From an uncultured Eubacteriales bacterium (GTDB lineage: Bacteria > Bacillota > Clostridia > Monoglobales > Monoglobaceae): a stretch of 21,672 nucleotides of DNA. The notes beneath the pieces were generated by a model, which was not told where the DNA came from, did not search any database, and was given only the letters and a program-made list of their open reading frames with translations. The stretch spans positions 1-21,672 of the forward strand of contig USLC01000004.1 of NCBI GenBank assembly GCA_900555375.1, in the 5' to 3' direction. Position 1 is the stretch's first letter; every line of letters starts with the position of its first letter. Positions 1-7,253 of the stretch are shown here, in pieces. Position numbers and translations under genes: made by a program.

Positions 1-636
1 GTTGTATCGGTTATAGTATATGTTGGCATAGTTATTACGATAGTATTCCAGATTTTGAAGCACACAATCGGACTTCGTGCAAGCGCTGAGGAAGAAATAA
101 CAGGTCTTGATATTTCTGAGCACGGATTGCTTAGTGCATATGCGGGAATAGCTATGGAGCCTGATACAACGGCGGCTGATTATTACGGCGATATAATGGG
201 AGATGTTCCTGTTTCAAAGGCAGTTAAGGTTGAAGACAATTCAACTCCCGTAAAGCCTGCGACTGTAAGAGAAGGTGCAGATAAGTTCACTAAGATTGAG
301 ATTGTCTGCAAGGAAGCAAAGTTTGAATCTCTTAAGAATGCAATGATGGAACTTGGCATTACGGGTATGACAGTATCTCACGTAATGGGATGCGGAATCC
401 AGAAGGGTAAGCCCGAATACTACAGAGGTGTTCCGGTTGAAACAAATCTCTTGCCTAAGGTTCAGGTAGACATCGTGGTAAGCAAGGTTCCGGTAAGAAG
501 TGTCATTGAGACAGCTAAGAAGGTTCTTTACACAGGACACATCGGCGACGGTAAGATATTTGTTTACGATGTAGAAAACGTAGTAAAAGTACGTACCGGA
601 GAAGAAGGCTTTGATGCTCTTCAGGACGTAGAATAA
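1..636 (+). CDS. amt: Ammonium transporter C-terminus fused to a PII (GlnB/GlnK) signalling domain, 5'-partial
   Basis: The frame is open from base 1, so the gene begins upstream of the window; a TTG at 55 is an internal Leu, not a start. The first ~18 codons are hydrophobic (VVSVIVYVGIVITIVFQI) and fit the last membrane helix of an Amt/Rh ammonium channel. They are followed by the Amt tail motif IGLRASAEEEITGLDISEHG. After a ~45-residue linker rich in Asp, Pro and Thr comes a complete PII domain: beta-1 FTKIEIVCKEAKFESLKNAM, a T-loop with KPEYYRG (the second Tyr matches Tyr51 of GlnB) and the nucleotide-binding TGHIGDGKIFVYDVE segment. Family knowledge: PII binds ATP/ADP and 2-oxoglutarate and its T-loop plugs the Amt pore, so here channel and gatekeeper are one polypeptide. 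asnB follows 327 bp downstream with no visible terminator between, which suggests a nitrogen-assimilation unit. Confidence 0.93.
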   Translation, partial: VVSVIVYVGIVITIVFQILKHTIGLRASAEEEITGLDISEHGLLSAYAGIAMEPDTTAADYYGDIMGDVPVSKAVKVEDNSTPVKPATVREGADKFTKIEIVCKEAKFESLKNAMMELGITGMTVSHVMGCGIQKGKPEYYRGVPVETNLLPKVQVDIVVSKVPVRSVIETAKKVLYTGHIGDGKIFVYDVENVVKVRTGEEGFDALQDVE

Positions 637-674
637 GAAATAAAAGCGTTTGAGGAAAGACAAGTAATATAAGA

Positions 675-963
675 TACGGCTTACAGAGAGTGTGAGACGG
701 TGAGATTCACGCAGTACGGCTTATATGAATAACACTTTTCGAGCTTCAATCCGAAAGGATGCCGCAGCAGGTGTTCCGCCAAGCGAGGGTTTTGGCGGAG
801 CACCGTTTGGGCGTTTTAATAGGTGCGACGCAATGTGCCGCGCGTAAGTCGGCAAGGCCTTGTCAGAGGCTTGGAAATTAAGTAAATATAGGTGGCACCG
901 CAAGCACAGCACTTGCCCTATATGGATGCTGAAAATTTATTTAATTATTCGGAGGATATTATT
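675..963 (+). promoter_or_regulatory. T-box riboswitch leader, Asn (AAC) specifier, upstream of asnB
   Basis: This fills the 327-bp gap between the Amt-PII gene and asnB. Stem I shows the expected order of motifs: CAGAGAG at 684-690, a distal hairpin GTGTGA/TCACGC enclosing GGTGAGA, AGTACGG at 713-719, then GAA-T-AAC-A. The codon at 731-733 is AAC (Asn), one base after GAA as in known T-boxes. A pyrimidine stretch CTTTTC then closes on GAGAG. The T-box core AGGTGGCACCGC lies at 890-901, and ATATAGG (886-892) can pair with CCTATAT around 917-923 to form the antiterminator. Uncharged tRNA-Asn should therefore switch on asnB. The middle (~750-880) holds further GC-rich hairpins, the stem II/III region. 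No competing terminator with a U-run is evident before the ATG, so whether control acts on transcription or translation is unclear. A 9-base direct repeat, TACGGCTTA, occurs at 675 and 715. Confidence 0.87.
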
Positions 964-2544
964 ATGTGTTCTATTATGGGTTATTGCGGAGGCGGCGCCT
1001 CAATAAAAGAGTTTAAAGTCGGATTTGACCGTACCATATCGAGAGGTCCCGATGACAGCAGAATTGTTGATACAGGCAGAGGTTTGCTGGGATTCCACAG
1101 ACTGGCGATAATGGGGCTTACCGATGAGGGAATGCAGCCGTTTTCGATGGACAAAAGCTATGTAGTGTGCAACGGTGAGATTTACGGCTTCGGCAAGCTT
1201 AAAAAAGAGCTTGAGGCAAAGGGCTATACATTTAAAAGTGATTCAGACTGCGAGATACTTCTGCCGCTTTATAAAGAATACGGGGTTGATATGTTCAAAA
1301 TGCTTGACGCCGAGTTTGCCTGCATAATATATGACGCAGCGTCAGACAGCTACATAGCGGCAAGAGACCCCATCGGCATCAGACCGCTTTTCTACGGATA
1401 TGATAAAAACAAGGTTATCGTATTTGCAAGCGAGGCAAAGAACCTGGTCGGACTTTGTGATAAGATTATGCCTTTCCCTCCCGGACATTATTACAAAGAC
1501 GGCGAGTTTGTATGCTATTGCCGTATTGAAGAGGTTGATAAGTATCTGCACGACGACATAGACACGGTCTGCAAAAACATTCACGATAAGCTGGTCAGCG
1601 GCGTTGAAAAGCGCCTTGTGTCAGACGCTAAAGTCGGCTTTCTGCTTAGCGGCGGGCTGGATTCGTCTCTTGTTTGTTCGATTGCCGCAAAGCTGTCTGA
1701 TAAACCGATAAAAACATTTGCAATAGGTATGAGCGAGGATGCAATCGACTTAAAATATGCAAAAGAAGTCGCCGATTATATAGGCAGCGACCATACAGAG
1801 GTCATTATTTCAAAAGACGATGTTCTTAAAAACTTAGAGACGGTTATTGCTCTTCTCGGCACTTATGATATCACCACAATCAGGGCAAGTATGGGTATGT
1901 ATCTGGTCTGCAAGGCAATACACGAGGAGACGGATATACGCGTACTGCTGACGGGCGAGATTTCGGACGAATTGTTCGGATATAAATATACCGATTTTGC
2001 ACCAAGCGCAGAAGAGTTCCAGAAAGAAGCACAGAAGCGCCTGCGCGAGCTTTATATGTATGATGTTCTGCGTGCCGACCGCTGCATATCCGTAAATTCG
2101 CTTGAGGCAAGAGTTCCCTTCGGCGATTTGGATTTTGTTAAGTATGTTATGGCGGTAGACCCGGCTATGAAGATGAACACGTATAACAAAGGAAAGTACC
2201 TGCTTCGCAAGGCGTTTGAAGGCGATTATCTGCCGCACGATATACTCTACCGCGAAAAGGCTGCGTTTTCGGATGCGGTCGGACATTCTATGGTTGACTA
2301 TCTTAAGGAATATGCCGAGGGTGTGTATACCCAAGAAGAATATGAAGAAAAGCGCAAAAAGTATACGCACGCACAGCCGTTTACCAAAGAATCTTTGCTC
2401 TACCGCGAGATATTTGAAAAATACTATCCCGGACAGAGTGAAATGGTTACCGACTTCTGGATGCCCAACAAAGAGTGGGAGGGCTGTGATGTAGATGACC
2501 CGTCTGCAAGAGTTCTTTCAAACTACGGCGACAGCGGAAAATAA
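964..2544 (+). CDS. asnB: Asparagine synthetase B, glutamine-hydrolysing (526 aa)
   Basis: Makes asparagine from aspartate, ATP and glutamine in the cytosol. The start at 964 is chosen because GGAGG (951-955) sits 8 bases upstream and because it places the catalytic Cys at residue 2 (MCSIMGYCGG), as needed for an N-terminal-nucleophile glutaminase; a longer frame from 892 would bury that Cys inside the T-box. Glutaminase-domain motifs include SRGPDDSR (26-33), CNGEIYG (69-75) and RDPIGIRPL (134-142). The synthetase domain has the PP-loop ATP motif SGGLDSS at 229-235, TGEISDELFGYKY, and SLEARVPFGD near residue 380. Length is slightly below the ~554 aa of E. coli AsnB. The T-box with an Asn specifier directly upstream independently supports the function. 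A bidirectional hairpin follows the stop by 5 bases. Confidence 0.96.
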   Translation: MCSIMGYCGGGASIKEFKVGFDRTISRGPDDSRIVDTGRGLLGFHRLAIMGLTDEGMQPFSMDKSYVVCNGEIYGFGKLKKELEAKGYTFKSDSDCEILLPLYKEYGVDMFKMLDAEFACIIYDAASDSYIAARDPIGIRPLFYGYDKNKVIVFASEAKNLVGLCDKIMPFPPGHYYKDGEFVCYCRIEEVDKYLHDDIDTVCKNIHDKLVSGVEKRLVSDAKVGFLLSGGLDSSLVCSIAAKLSDKPIKTFAIGMSEDAIDLKYAKEVADYIGSDHTEVIISKDDVLKNLETVIALLGTYDITTIRASMGMYLVCKAIHEETDIRVLLTGEISDELFGYKYTDFAPSAEEFQKEAQKRLRELYMYDVLRADRCISVNSLEARVPFGDLDFVKYVMAVDPAMKMNTYNKGKYLLRKAFEGDYLPHDILYREKAAFSDAVGHSMVDYLKEYAEGVYTQEEYEEKRKKYTHAQPFTKESLLYREIFEKYYPGQSEMVTDFWMPNKEWEGCDVDDPSARVLSNYGDSGK

Positions 2545-2549
2545 AAATT

Positions 2550-2583
2550 AAGACCCTTGGGGCATTGCCCCAAGGGTCTTTTG
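2550..2583. terminator. Bidirectional intrinsic terminator between convergent asnB and galK
   Basis: A perfect 13-bp stem (AGACCCTTGGGGC, 2551-2563, and its complement at 2567-2579) encloses a 3-base loop ATT. A T-run follows on the plus strand and an A-run precedes it, so it can stop transcripts arriving from either side. Confidence 0.9.
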
Positions 2584-2598
2584 ATAAATAATGCAGAG

Positions 2599-3765
2599 TT
2601 ATTTAATCTCTCTGCCGCCGTCACCAATTTCGGTAATGTAAAATGATGCGGCATAACCGATTTTGTCAAGATATTCATTGCCGACCTTTTCGATAAATTC
2701 GTCAACGCCGTCTTCCTTTACAAGGCTGACGGTGCAGCCGCCAAAGCCTGCGCCGGTCATTCTTGAACCAAGCACGCAGTCAAGCTTAAGTGCGCTTTCA
2801 ACCAATGTATCAAGCTCCTTGCACGAAACCTCATATAAATCGCGGAGAGATTCGTGAGAAGCCGTCATAAGCTTTCCGAAGGCGTTAAGGTCGCCTTTTT
2901 GCAGAACATCTACAGAGCGGAGAACTCTGTCATCCTCTGATATTACGTGCAGAACTCGGTTTTTGATAACCTCGTCGGAAATAAGGTGCTTTGCTGCTTC
3001 AAATTCTTCCATTGAGATATCGCCGAGACAAGTTTTATCGGAAAGCTCTGCCTTTAACAGCTCAAGACCTTTTTCGCACTCGGAACGTCTTTCGTTATAC
3101 TTTGAATCAGCCAAAGAACGTTTTTTGTTTGTGTTTGAGATAACAAGCTTATATCCGTCAAGAGAAATGGGAACAAGTTTATATTCAAGAGTTTTGCAGT
3201 TTAAGAATATAACGTGGTTCTTCTTACCCATAGCGGAGGCAAACTGATCCATTATCCCGCAGTTTACACCAATATAGTTGTGCTCTGCAAGCTGGCTGAT
3301 TTTTGCCATTTCGATGTTATCGATATTTGTTGCCCCGCCGAGCGAAGCCATCGCAATAGCCGCAGAGACCTCGATAGCGGCAGAAGATGAGAGACCGCCG
3401 CCGTGGGGAGTGGTATCGTGGAAGAGCATATCGGCTCCGCAGATGTTATAGCCTGCCTTACGAAGCTCATCGAATATGCCGAACTGATAGTCGCCCCATT
3501 TTAAGTCTTTATATTTATCAATGGTATTAAGGTCGCCTTCAACGATTCCGTCAAGGTCGGTTGCCTTCATACGAACAATGCTGTCATCTCTTTTTCTGGC
3601 AATTATTGTGGTAGCCATAGTCAGCGCCGCCGGAAAGACAAAGCCGCCGTTGTAGTCGGTATGTTCGCCTATTAAGTTTACTCTGCCCGGAGAAGAGAAT
3701 ACGCGGATTCCTTCTTCAGAGCCGCCGAATACTTCAAGAAACTGCTTTTTAAGTTCGTTTATCAT
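2599..3765 (-). CDS. galK: Galactokinase (388 aa)
   Basis: Phosphorylates alpha-D-galactose to galactose-1-phosphate with ATP, the first committed step of the Leloir pathway. GHMP-kinase motifs are all present: the galactokinase signature GEHTDYNGG at 33-41, the phosphate-binding loop GGGLSSSAA at 122-130, and motif 3 GAGFGGC at 338-344. The length is normal for the family. The start ATG (3763-3765) lies 2 bases past the stop of galT, and its ribosome site AGGAGGG is made of the last codons of galT, so the two genes should be co-transcribed and probably translationally coupled. No galE, galM or sugar transporter is visible in the window. Confidence 0.96.
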   Translation of the reverse strand: MINELKKQFLEVFGGSEEGIRVFSSPGRVNLIGEHTDYNGGFVFPAALTMATTIIARKRDDSIVRMKATDLDGIVEGDLNTIDKYKDLKWGDYQFGIFDELRKAGYNICGADMLFHDTTPHGGGLSSSAAIEVSAAIAMASLGGATNIDNIEMAKISQLAEHNYIGVNCGIMDQFASAMGKKNHVIFLNCKTLEYKLVPISLDGYKLVISNTNKKRSLADSKYNERRSECEKGLELLKAELSDKTCLGDISMEEFEAAKHLISDEVIKNRVLHVISEDDRVLRSVDVLQKGDLNAFGKLMTASHESLRDLYEVSCKELDTLVESALKLDCVLGSRMTGAGFGGCTVSLVKEDGVDEFIEKVGNEYLDKIGYAASFYITEIGDGGREIK

Positions 3766-3767
3766 TT

Positions 3768-4751
3768 TTAGCCCTCCTGTGCCATCTTTTCAAGAAATTT
3801 TTTGTGTGCCGCGCGGAGTTCTTCTGCCTTTTCCTCGGGTGCGGTCGGGTTGCACGCCGCCCACGCACCTGTCTCGCTCGATGCGTTGAACTTTTGCTTC
3901 TCGGCAGAACGCATCGGCGGGAAGAACTCTATGTGGAAGTGGAAAAACTCGCTTGTGTCTTCAACGTTAACCGGACCCTGATGCATACACATCATATAAG
4001 GGAAGGTATAGTCAAACAGACAGTCAAGCATACCGGCGGTTTCCTTTAATATTTTAGCAAGATTGTCCTTTTGTCTGTCATTAAACTCGGACAGATTCTG
4101 AACGTGTGATTTTGCGCCTATATATACGCCGTAAGGATAGTCGGTAAAGAACGGAAGAAATGTGATAAAGTCCTCGTTTTCAAAAATCACGCGCTTTTTA
4201 AACTCAACTTCGTTCTTTATAATATCGCAGAAGAGACAAGAGCCGTTTTCGTTAAAATATTCTTTTGATGAATCAAGCTCAACTTCAAGCTTTTTCGGAA
4301 CATAGCTGTATCCGTAAATCTGACCGTGGGGGTGAGGCATAGTTACGCCTACCGCCGCGCCGCGGTTTTCAAATATAAATACATACTTGATTTTTTCATC
4401 CTTTGAAAGCTCGTTAAAACGGTCTGTCCAGAGGTCAACCAGTTCGCGGATATGAGGAACGGGAAGCTCGGGCAGGGTGATTGTGTGGTTCGGCGAGTAT
4501 AAGATAACCTCGCACTTTCCATATGCTTCGCGGGTTTTATAAAGCTTTGTCTCAACATCATCGGGAACGGGCGGGTTCTGCGAAAGCGCAGGAAAATCGT
4601 TATCGTATTCGTATACGGTAAAGTGATCCGGAACCTTCCCCGAGCCGGGACAGAAAGGACACCAGCCCTGAGGCATCTGCGGTCTGTTCTGTCTGTGAGA
4701 TGCAATCATTACCCAATCTTTTGTAAGAGGGTTATAACGTAATTCTGCCAT
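3768..4751 (-). CDS. galT: Galactose-1-phosphate uridylyltransferase (327 aa)
   Basis: Transfers UMP from UDP-glucose to galactose-1-phosphate, giving UDP-galactose and glucose-1-phosphate. It belongs to the HIT-type GalT family I: the active-site HPHGQ occurs at 140-144, its second His being the nucleotidylated residue by family knowledge. Zinc-site candidates are CPFC (31-34) and CLFC (172-175). The ATG at 4749-4751 (MAELRYNPLT) is preferred over an in-frame TTG three codons upstream because AGAAAGG lies about 10 bases before the ATG but only 1-2 bases before the TTG. It is the first gene of a galT-galK unit; a good promoter lies 53-80 bases upstream. The galT-before-galK order with galT acting second in the pathway is common. 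Confidence 0.95.
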   Translation of the reverse strand: MAELRYNPLTKDWVMIASHRQNRPQMPQGWCPFCPGSGKVPDHFTVYEYDNDFPALSQNPPVPDDVETKLYKTREAYGKCEVILYSPNHTITLPELPVPHIRELVDLWTDRFNELSKDEKIKYVFIFENRGAAVGVTMPHPHGQIYGYSYVPKKLEVELDSSKEYFNENGSCLFCDIIKNEVEFKKRVIFENEDFITFLPFFTDYPYGVYIGAKSHVQNLSEFNDRQKDNLAKILKETAGMLDCLFDYTFPYMMCMHQGPVNVEDTSEFFHFHIEFFPPMRSAEKQKFNASSETGAWAACNPTAPEEKAEELRAAHKKFLEKMAQEG

Positions 4752-4803
4752 TTGTATCAAACCTTTCTTCAGGAAAATTTTCAGTCATATCTTTATATTC
4801 TTT

Positions 4804-4831
4804 AGTATATCACAAACACAGAATACGTCAA
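4804..4831 (-). promoter_or_regulatory. Sigma-A promoter for galT-galK
   Basis: Read on the minus strand: -35 TTGACG (4826-4831), a 16-base spacer, and -10 TATACT (4804-4809) preceded by TG one base upstream, i.e. an extended -10. It points at galT. No clear operator palindrome was recognised nearby. Confidence 0.72.
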
Positions 4832-4988
4832 TACAAGAATATTGATTTCTGTATCGTAAAATTACAACATTAATATATAACTTGTATGCATTATAATTGA
4901 AATAAAAGCAATAAATTCAAAAAGTGTAATTAATATTTTAAATTGCGTGTAAATTTATGTAAAATTTGTGTTAAATGTCTTAAACGGC
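4832..4988. other. AT-rich divergent intergenic stretch
   Basis: The gap between galT and smpB (4752-5053) is ~300 bases and very AT-rich. Apart from the two divergent promoters annotated separately, I see no gene, RNA, or strong inverted repeat in it. Confidence 0.6.
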
Positions 4989-5017
4989 TTGACTTTTTAA
5001 GGTTTTAAGCGTATAAT
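4989..5017 (+). promoter_or_regulatory. Sigma-A promoter for smpB
   Basis: TTGACT (4989-4994), exactly 17 bases of spacer, and a perfect TATAAT (5012-5017). Transcription should begin about 5025, leaving a ~30-base leader before the smpB start. Confidence 0.85.
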
Positions 5018-5053
5018 ACACAAAAAGACTTCAGTTAAAAGGAGGCGTATGGT

Positions 5054-5518
5054 TTGCAAAAGGGCGGTGCAAAGCTTATTGCTCAAAACAAAAAAGCGTA
5101 TCACGATTATTTTGTTGATGACGAAATCGAAGCGGGCATTGAGCTTGCCGGTACCGAGGTCAAGTCTGTTCGCCTCGGACGGGTGAATTTAAAAGACAGT
5201 TATATTTCGTGCAAAACGGGTGAAGCAATTTTGATAGGTATGCATATCAGCCCGTATGAACCCGGAAGCATCTATAACCACGATCCGCTGAGATCGCGGC
5301 GGCTTTTGCTTCACCGAAAAGAAATAAATAAGCTGATTGGGCTTACCTCTCAGCAGGGGTGTACGCTGATTCCGCTTAAGCTTTATTTTAAAGGTCAGTA
5401 TGTTAAACTGTCGGTCGGGATATGCAGAGGCAAAAAGAACTATGATAAACGTGCCGCCGTTGCAGAGCGCGACGCAAAGCGAAATATGGACAGAGCGGTC
5501 AGAGAAAGATACAAATAA
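5054..5518 (+). CDS. smpB: SsrA-binding protein SmpB (154 aa)
   Basis: SmpB binds the tRNA-like domain of tmRNA and delivers it to stalled ribosomes for trans-translation. The start is a TTG: GGAGG (5041-5045) is 8 bases before it, while the nearby ATG at 5049 is in another frame and too close. Recognisable segments are NKKAYHDYFVDDEIEAGIEL, the GTEVKSVR core, the basic NHDPLRSRRLLLHRKEI stretch, and a Lys/Arg-rich C-terminal tail (KKNYDKRAAVAERDAKR) that enters the ribosomal decoding centre. The cognate tmRNA gene ssrA lies 0.9 kb downstream on the same strand, with one esterase gene between. Confidence 0.96.
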   Translation: MQKGGAKLIAQNKKAYHDYFVDDEIEAGIELAGTEVKSVRLGRVNLKDSYISCKTGEAILIGMHISPYEPGSIYNHDPLRSRRLLLHRKEINKLIGLTSQQGCTLIPLKLYFKGQYVKLSVGICRGKKNYDKRAAVAERDAKRNMDRAVRERYK

Positions 5519-5557
5519 ACATTTAGATTACAAAAATATGATAAGGAGAGTATAATT

Positions 5558-6394
5558 ATGATAAACAATGTGATAAATATCAGTGTAGATTATGCAGCAA
5601 TGGGGGTAAAGCCTTCGCCGAGGCAGACAACGCTTACAACCTATATCCTTGACGAAGGAAACATTATGGACAGCGGCGGCAGAAAGCGCCCCGCGGTTAT
5701 AGTATGCCCGGGCGGCGGATACGGATTTACCTCCCCGCGTGAGGCAGAGCCTATCGCGCTTAAATACTGTGCGGCGGGCTTCCACGCCTTTGTTTTGGAT
5801 TATTCGATTGCTCCGTCATCGTGGCCTGCTGCCACGTGCGAGCTTTCAAAAGCGGTATCGTATGTGCGCAAGATTGCAGATGAAAATAACATCGACGGCA
5901 ACAAGATATTTGTTGCGGGATTTTCTGCGGGCGGTCACCTTGTTGCAAGCCTTGGGGTTCATTTTAATCACCCCGATGTTATTAAGTTTTCGGGTGTATC
6001 CGACGGTTCAAACAGACCTAACGGTATCATTCTCGGATATCCGGTTATAACGGGCGAGAAGGGAAGAACTCATCAGGGTACGATAGATAATTTTATCGGC
6101 GGCAAGGAAAAGGCAGAGCCGCTTGCGTGGCTTGAGAATTATGTTACAGAGGATACTCCTCAGACATTTATCTGGCATACGTTTACGGATAACGCGGTTC
6201 CCGTTATCAGCACGCTTAGATTTGCAAACGCTCTTGAGGCGCATAATGTTAAGTTTGAGATGCACGTTTATCCTAACGGTTCGCACGGGCTGTCTACCGC
6301 AGATGAAATTACCTGTGCGCCTGGTACGGGTATGCCGGCGGTTACCAACTGGATTGATATGTCGATTCGCTGGATTAATGAGTTTGAAAATTAA
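5558..6394 (+). CDS. Alpha/beta-hydrolase esterase, acetyl-xylan-esterase-like (278 aa)
   Basis: A cytosolic serine hydrolase with no signal peptide. The catalytic triad is readable: nucleophile Ser123 in GFSAGGH, acid Asp211 in HTFTDNAVP, and His243 in PNGSHGLS. The oxyanion-hole loop is PGGGYG at 51-56, the HGG-like variant seen in the BD-FAE/Axe-type family that removes acetyl or similar groups from carbohydrates. The exact substrate cannot be read from the sequence; deacetylation of xylan- or sugar-derived esters is the best family-level guess. The ATG is supported by AAGGAGA (5543-5549), 8 bases upstream. It starts 39 bases after smpB with no terminator between, so it is probably read with smpB. 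A hairpin follows 12 bases after the stop. Confidence 0.88.
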   Translation: MINNVINISVDYAAMGVKPSPRQTTLTTYILDEGNIMDSGGRKRPAVIVCPGGGYGFTSPREAEPIALKYCAAGFHAFVLDYSIAPSSWPAATCELSKAVSYVRKIADENNIDGNKIFVAGFSAGGHLVASLGVHFNHPDVIKFSGVSDGSNRPNGIILGYPVITGEKGRTHQGTIDNFIGGKEKAEPLAWLENYVTEDTPQTFIWHTFTDNAVPVISTLRFANALEAHNVKFEMHVYPNGSHGLSTADEITCAPGTGMPAVTNWIDMSIRWINEFEN

Positions 6395-6406
6395 AAGCTG
6401 ATTCTG

Positions 6407-6437
6407 TGTGACAGCGGTATTTGCTGCCGCTGTCACA
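6407..6437 (+). terminator. Hairpin between esterase and ssrA
   Basis: An 11-bp stem, TGTGACAGCGG (6407-6417) with its complement at 6427-6437, sits between the esterase stop and the tmRNA 5' end. It lacks the usual T-run, so termination is uncertain; it could be a weak terminator, an mRNA-stabilising end, or a processing signal for tmRNA. Confidence 0.5.
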
Positions 6438-6449
6438 GATATAAAATAT

Positions 6450-6799
6450 GGGGATGTAAAGGCTTCGACGGGGTCGCGGAGACTCAGGGAGCGAGCCGCA
6501 GCGGGTACTGCGATAAAAACCCAACTTTTTAAAATTAAACGCTAACAATAATTTAGCTTACGCTGCCTAATTAACGCAGCTGCCTTCCCGCAATTACCGC
6601 GGTTGCGGATTAAGGTATCATCAAAGCGGTGAACGCGAGTGAAGAAAGCTTTGACTTCACCGGGAATCAATGAAGCTACCGGCGTTTTTGGCTTGCCTGT
6701 GAGCCAAAAACAGTCGGGAATATAAATCACAGGCTACGCTCGTAGCGCTCTGTGGGGACGCTTCTTCGGACAGGGGTTCAATTCCCCTCATCTCCACCA
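6450..6799 (+). ncRNA. ssrA: tmRNA (SsrA), one-piece, tag ANNNLAYAA
   Basis: 350 nt. The 5' GGGGATG (6450-6456) pairs with CATCTCC before the discriminator A and genomically encoded CCA (6797-6799) to form the acceptor stem. The conserved 5' GGCTTCGACGGGGT and 3' T-arm GGACAGGGGTTCAATTCCCC are present. The tag frame runs 6541-6570: GCT AAC AAT AAT TTA GCT TAC GCT GCC TAA, reading ANNNLAYAA, so the finished tag is Ala plus these nine residues. It ends in the hydrophobic AA expected for ClpXP/ClpAP-type recognition; Tyr replaces the usual Leu in the common LAA ending (YAA). Choice of GCT as resume codon is inferred from the length and Ala start typical of tags. Pseudoknot stems fill the rest. 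Its partner smpB is upstream on the same strand. Confidence 0.96.
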
Positions 6800-6867
6800 C
6801 CAAGACATAATGTATCAATTACTGAGTTAATAAAATAAATTTCCGAGGGATACGGGGAGCTGATACT

Positions 6868-7155
6868 ATGCTGACAATTAAAAAAATATCCGAAATGGTT
6901 TCTGAGATTGCACAGGAATATGATGTCAAAAGGATAACATTATTCGGCTCATACTCAGACGGCAGAAACACACCTCAAAGCGATATTGATTTGATTGTTG
7001 AGTTTAACAGCGAAAATGTATCGCTTCTGACAATTGCTTCTTTAAAATACAAACTTGAAGAATTGCTTGGTATTGATGTTGATGTTATACACGCACCGCT
7101 TGATAAAGGTGCAATTATTGTACCGCAAAGGATGGTTGAAATATATGCGGCATAA
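6868..7155 (+). CDS. MNT-type minimal nucleotidyltransferase, orphan (95 aa)
   Basis: Small pol-beta superfamily nucleotidyltransferase. The signature is LFGSYSDGRNTPQSDIDL, with the Gly-Ser motif at 27-28 and metal-binding Asp39 and Asp41. Family knowledge: MntA-like proteins pair with a HEPN-domain toxin and silence it by AMP transfer, with the two genes usually adjacent. Here the gene stands alone: a strong bidirectional terminator begins 27 bases after the stop and the next gene is on the opposite strand. GGGGAG (6854-6859) lies 8 bases before the ATG. It sits 68 bases downstream of ssrA, a frequent insertion site for mobile DNA. It may be an antitoxin left without its toxin or may have another target; function beyond nucleotidyl transfer cannot be told. 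Confidence 0.85.
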   Translation: MLTIKKISEMVSEIAQEYDVKRITLFGSYSDGRNTPQSDIDLIVEFNSENVSLLTIASLKYKLEELLGIDVDVIHAPLDKGAIIVPQRMVEIYAA

Positions 7156-7181
7156 TATAAGAGAATATATGTACTTTCGGC

Positions 7182-7232
7182 AAAAAAGCTGCGGCAAACC
7201 GACTTTAAAAATCGGTTTGCCGCAGCTTTTTT
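7182..7232. terminator. Strong bidirectional intrinsic terminator
   Basis: A 21-bp perfect stem (7182-7202 with 7212-7232) with core GCTGCGGCAAACCGA, flanked by A6 on one side and T6 on the other, and a 9-base AT-rich loop. It serves both the MNT gene (plus) and the exporter gene (minus). Confidence 0.92.
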
Positions 7233-7253
7233 ATATTCGTCTTTGTTTATGTA

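Noticed and set aside
892..963. 24-codon N-terminal extension of asnB
   Set aside because: It overlaps the T-box core, has no ribosome site, and would block the Cys2 nucleophile.
1834..2370. 178-aa minus-strand frame inside asnB
   Set aside because: Shadow of asnB: no ribosome site or recognised domain, Leu/Ile-rich composition typical of antisense frames.
6803..6867. Prophage attachment site at the 3' end of ssrA
   Set aside because: tmRNA genes are common integration sites, but no repeat of the ssrA 3' end or integrase is present in the window, and the phage cassette is not adjacent.
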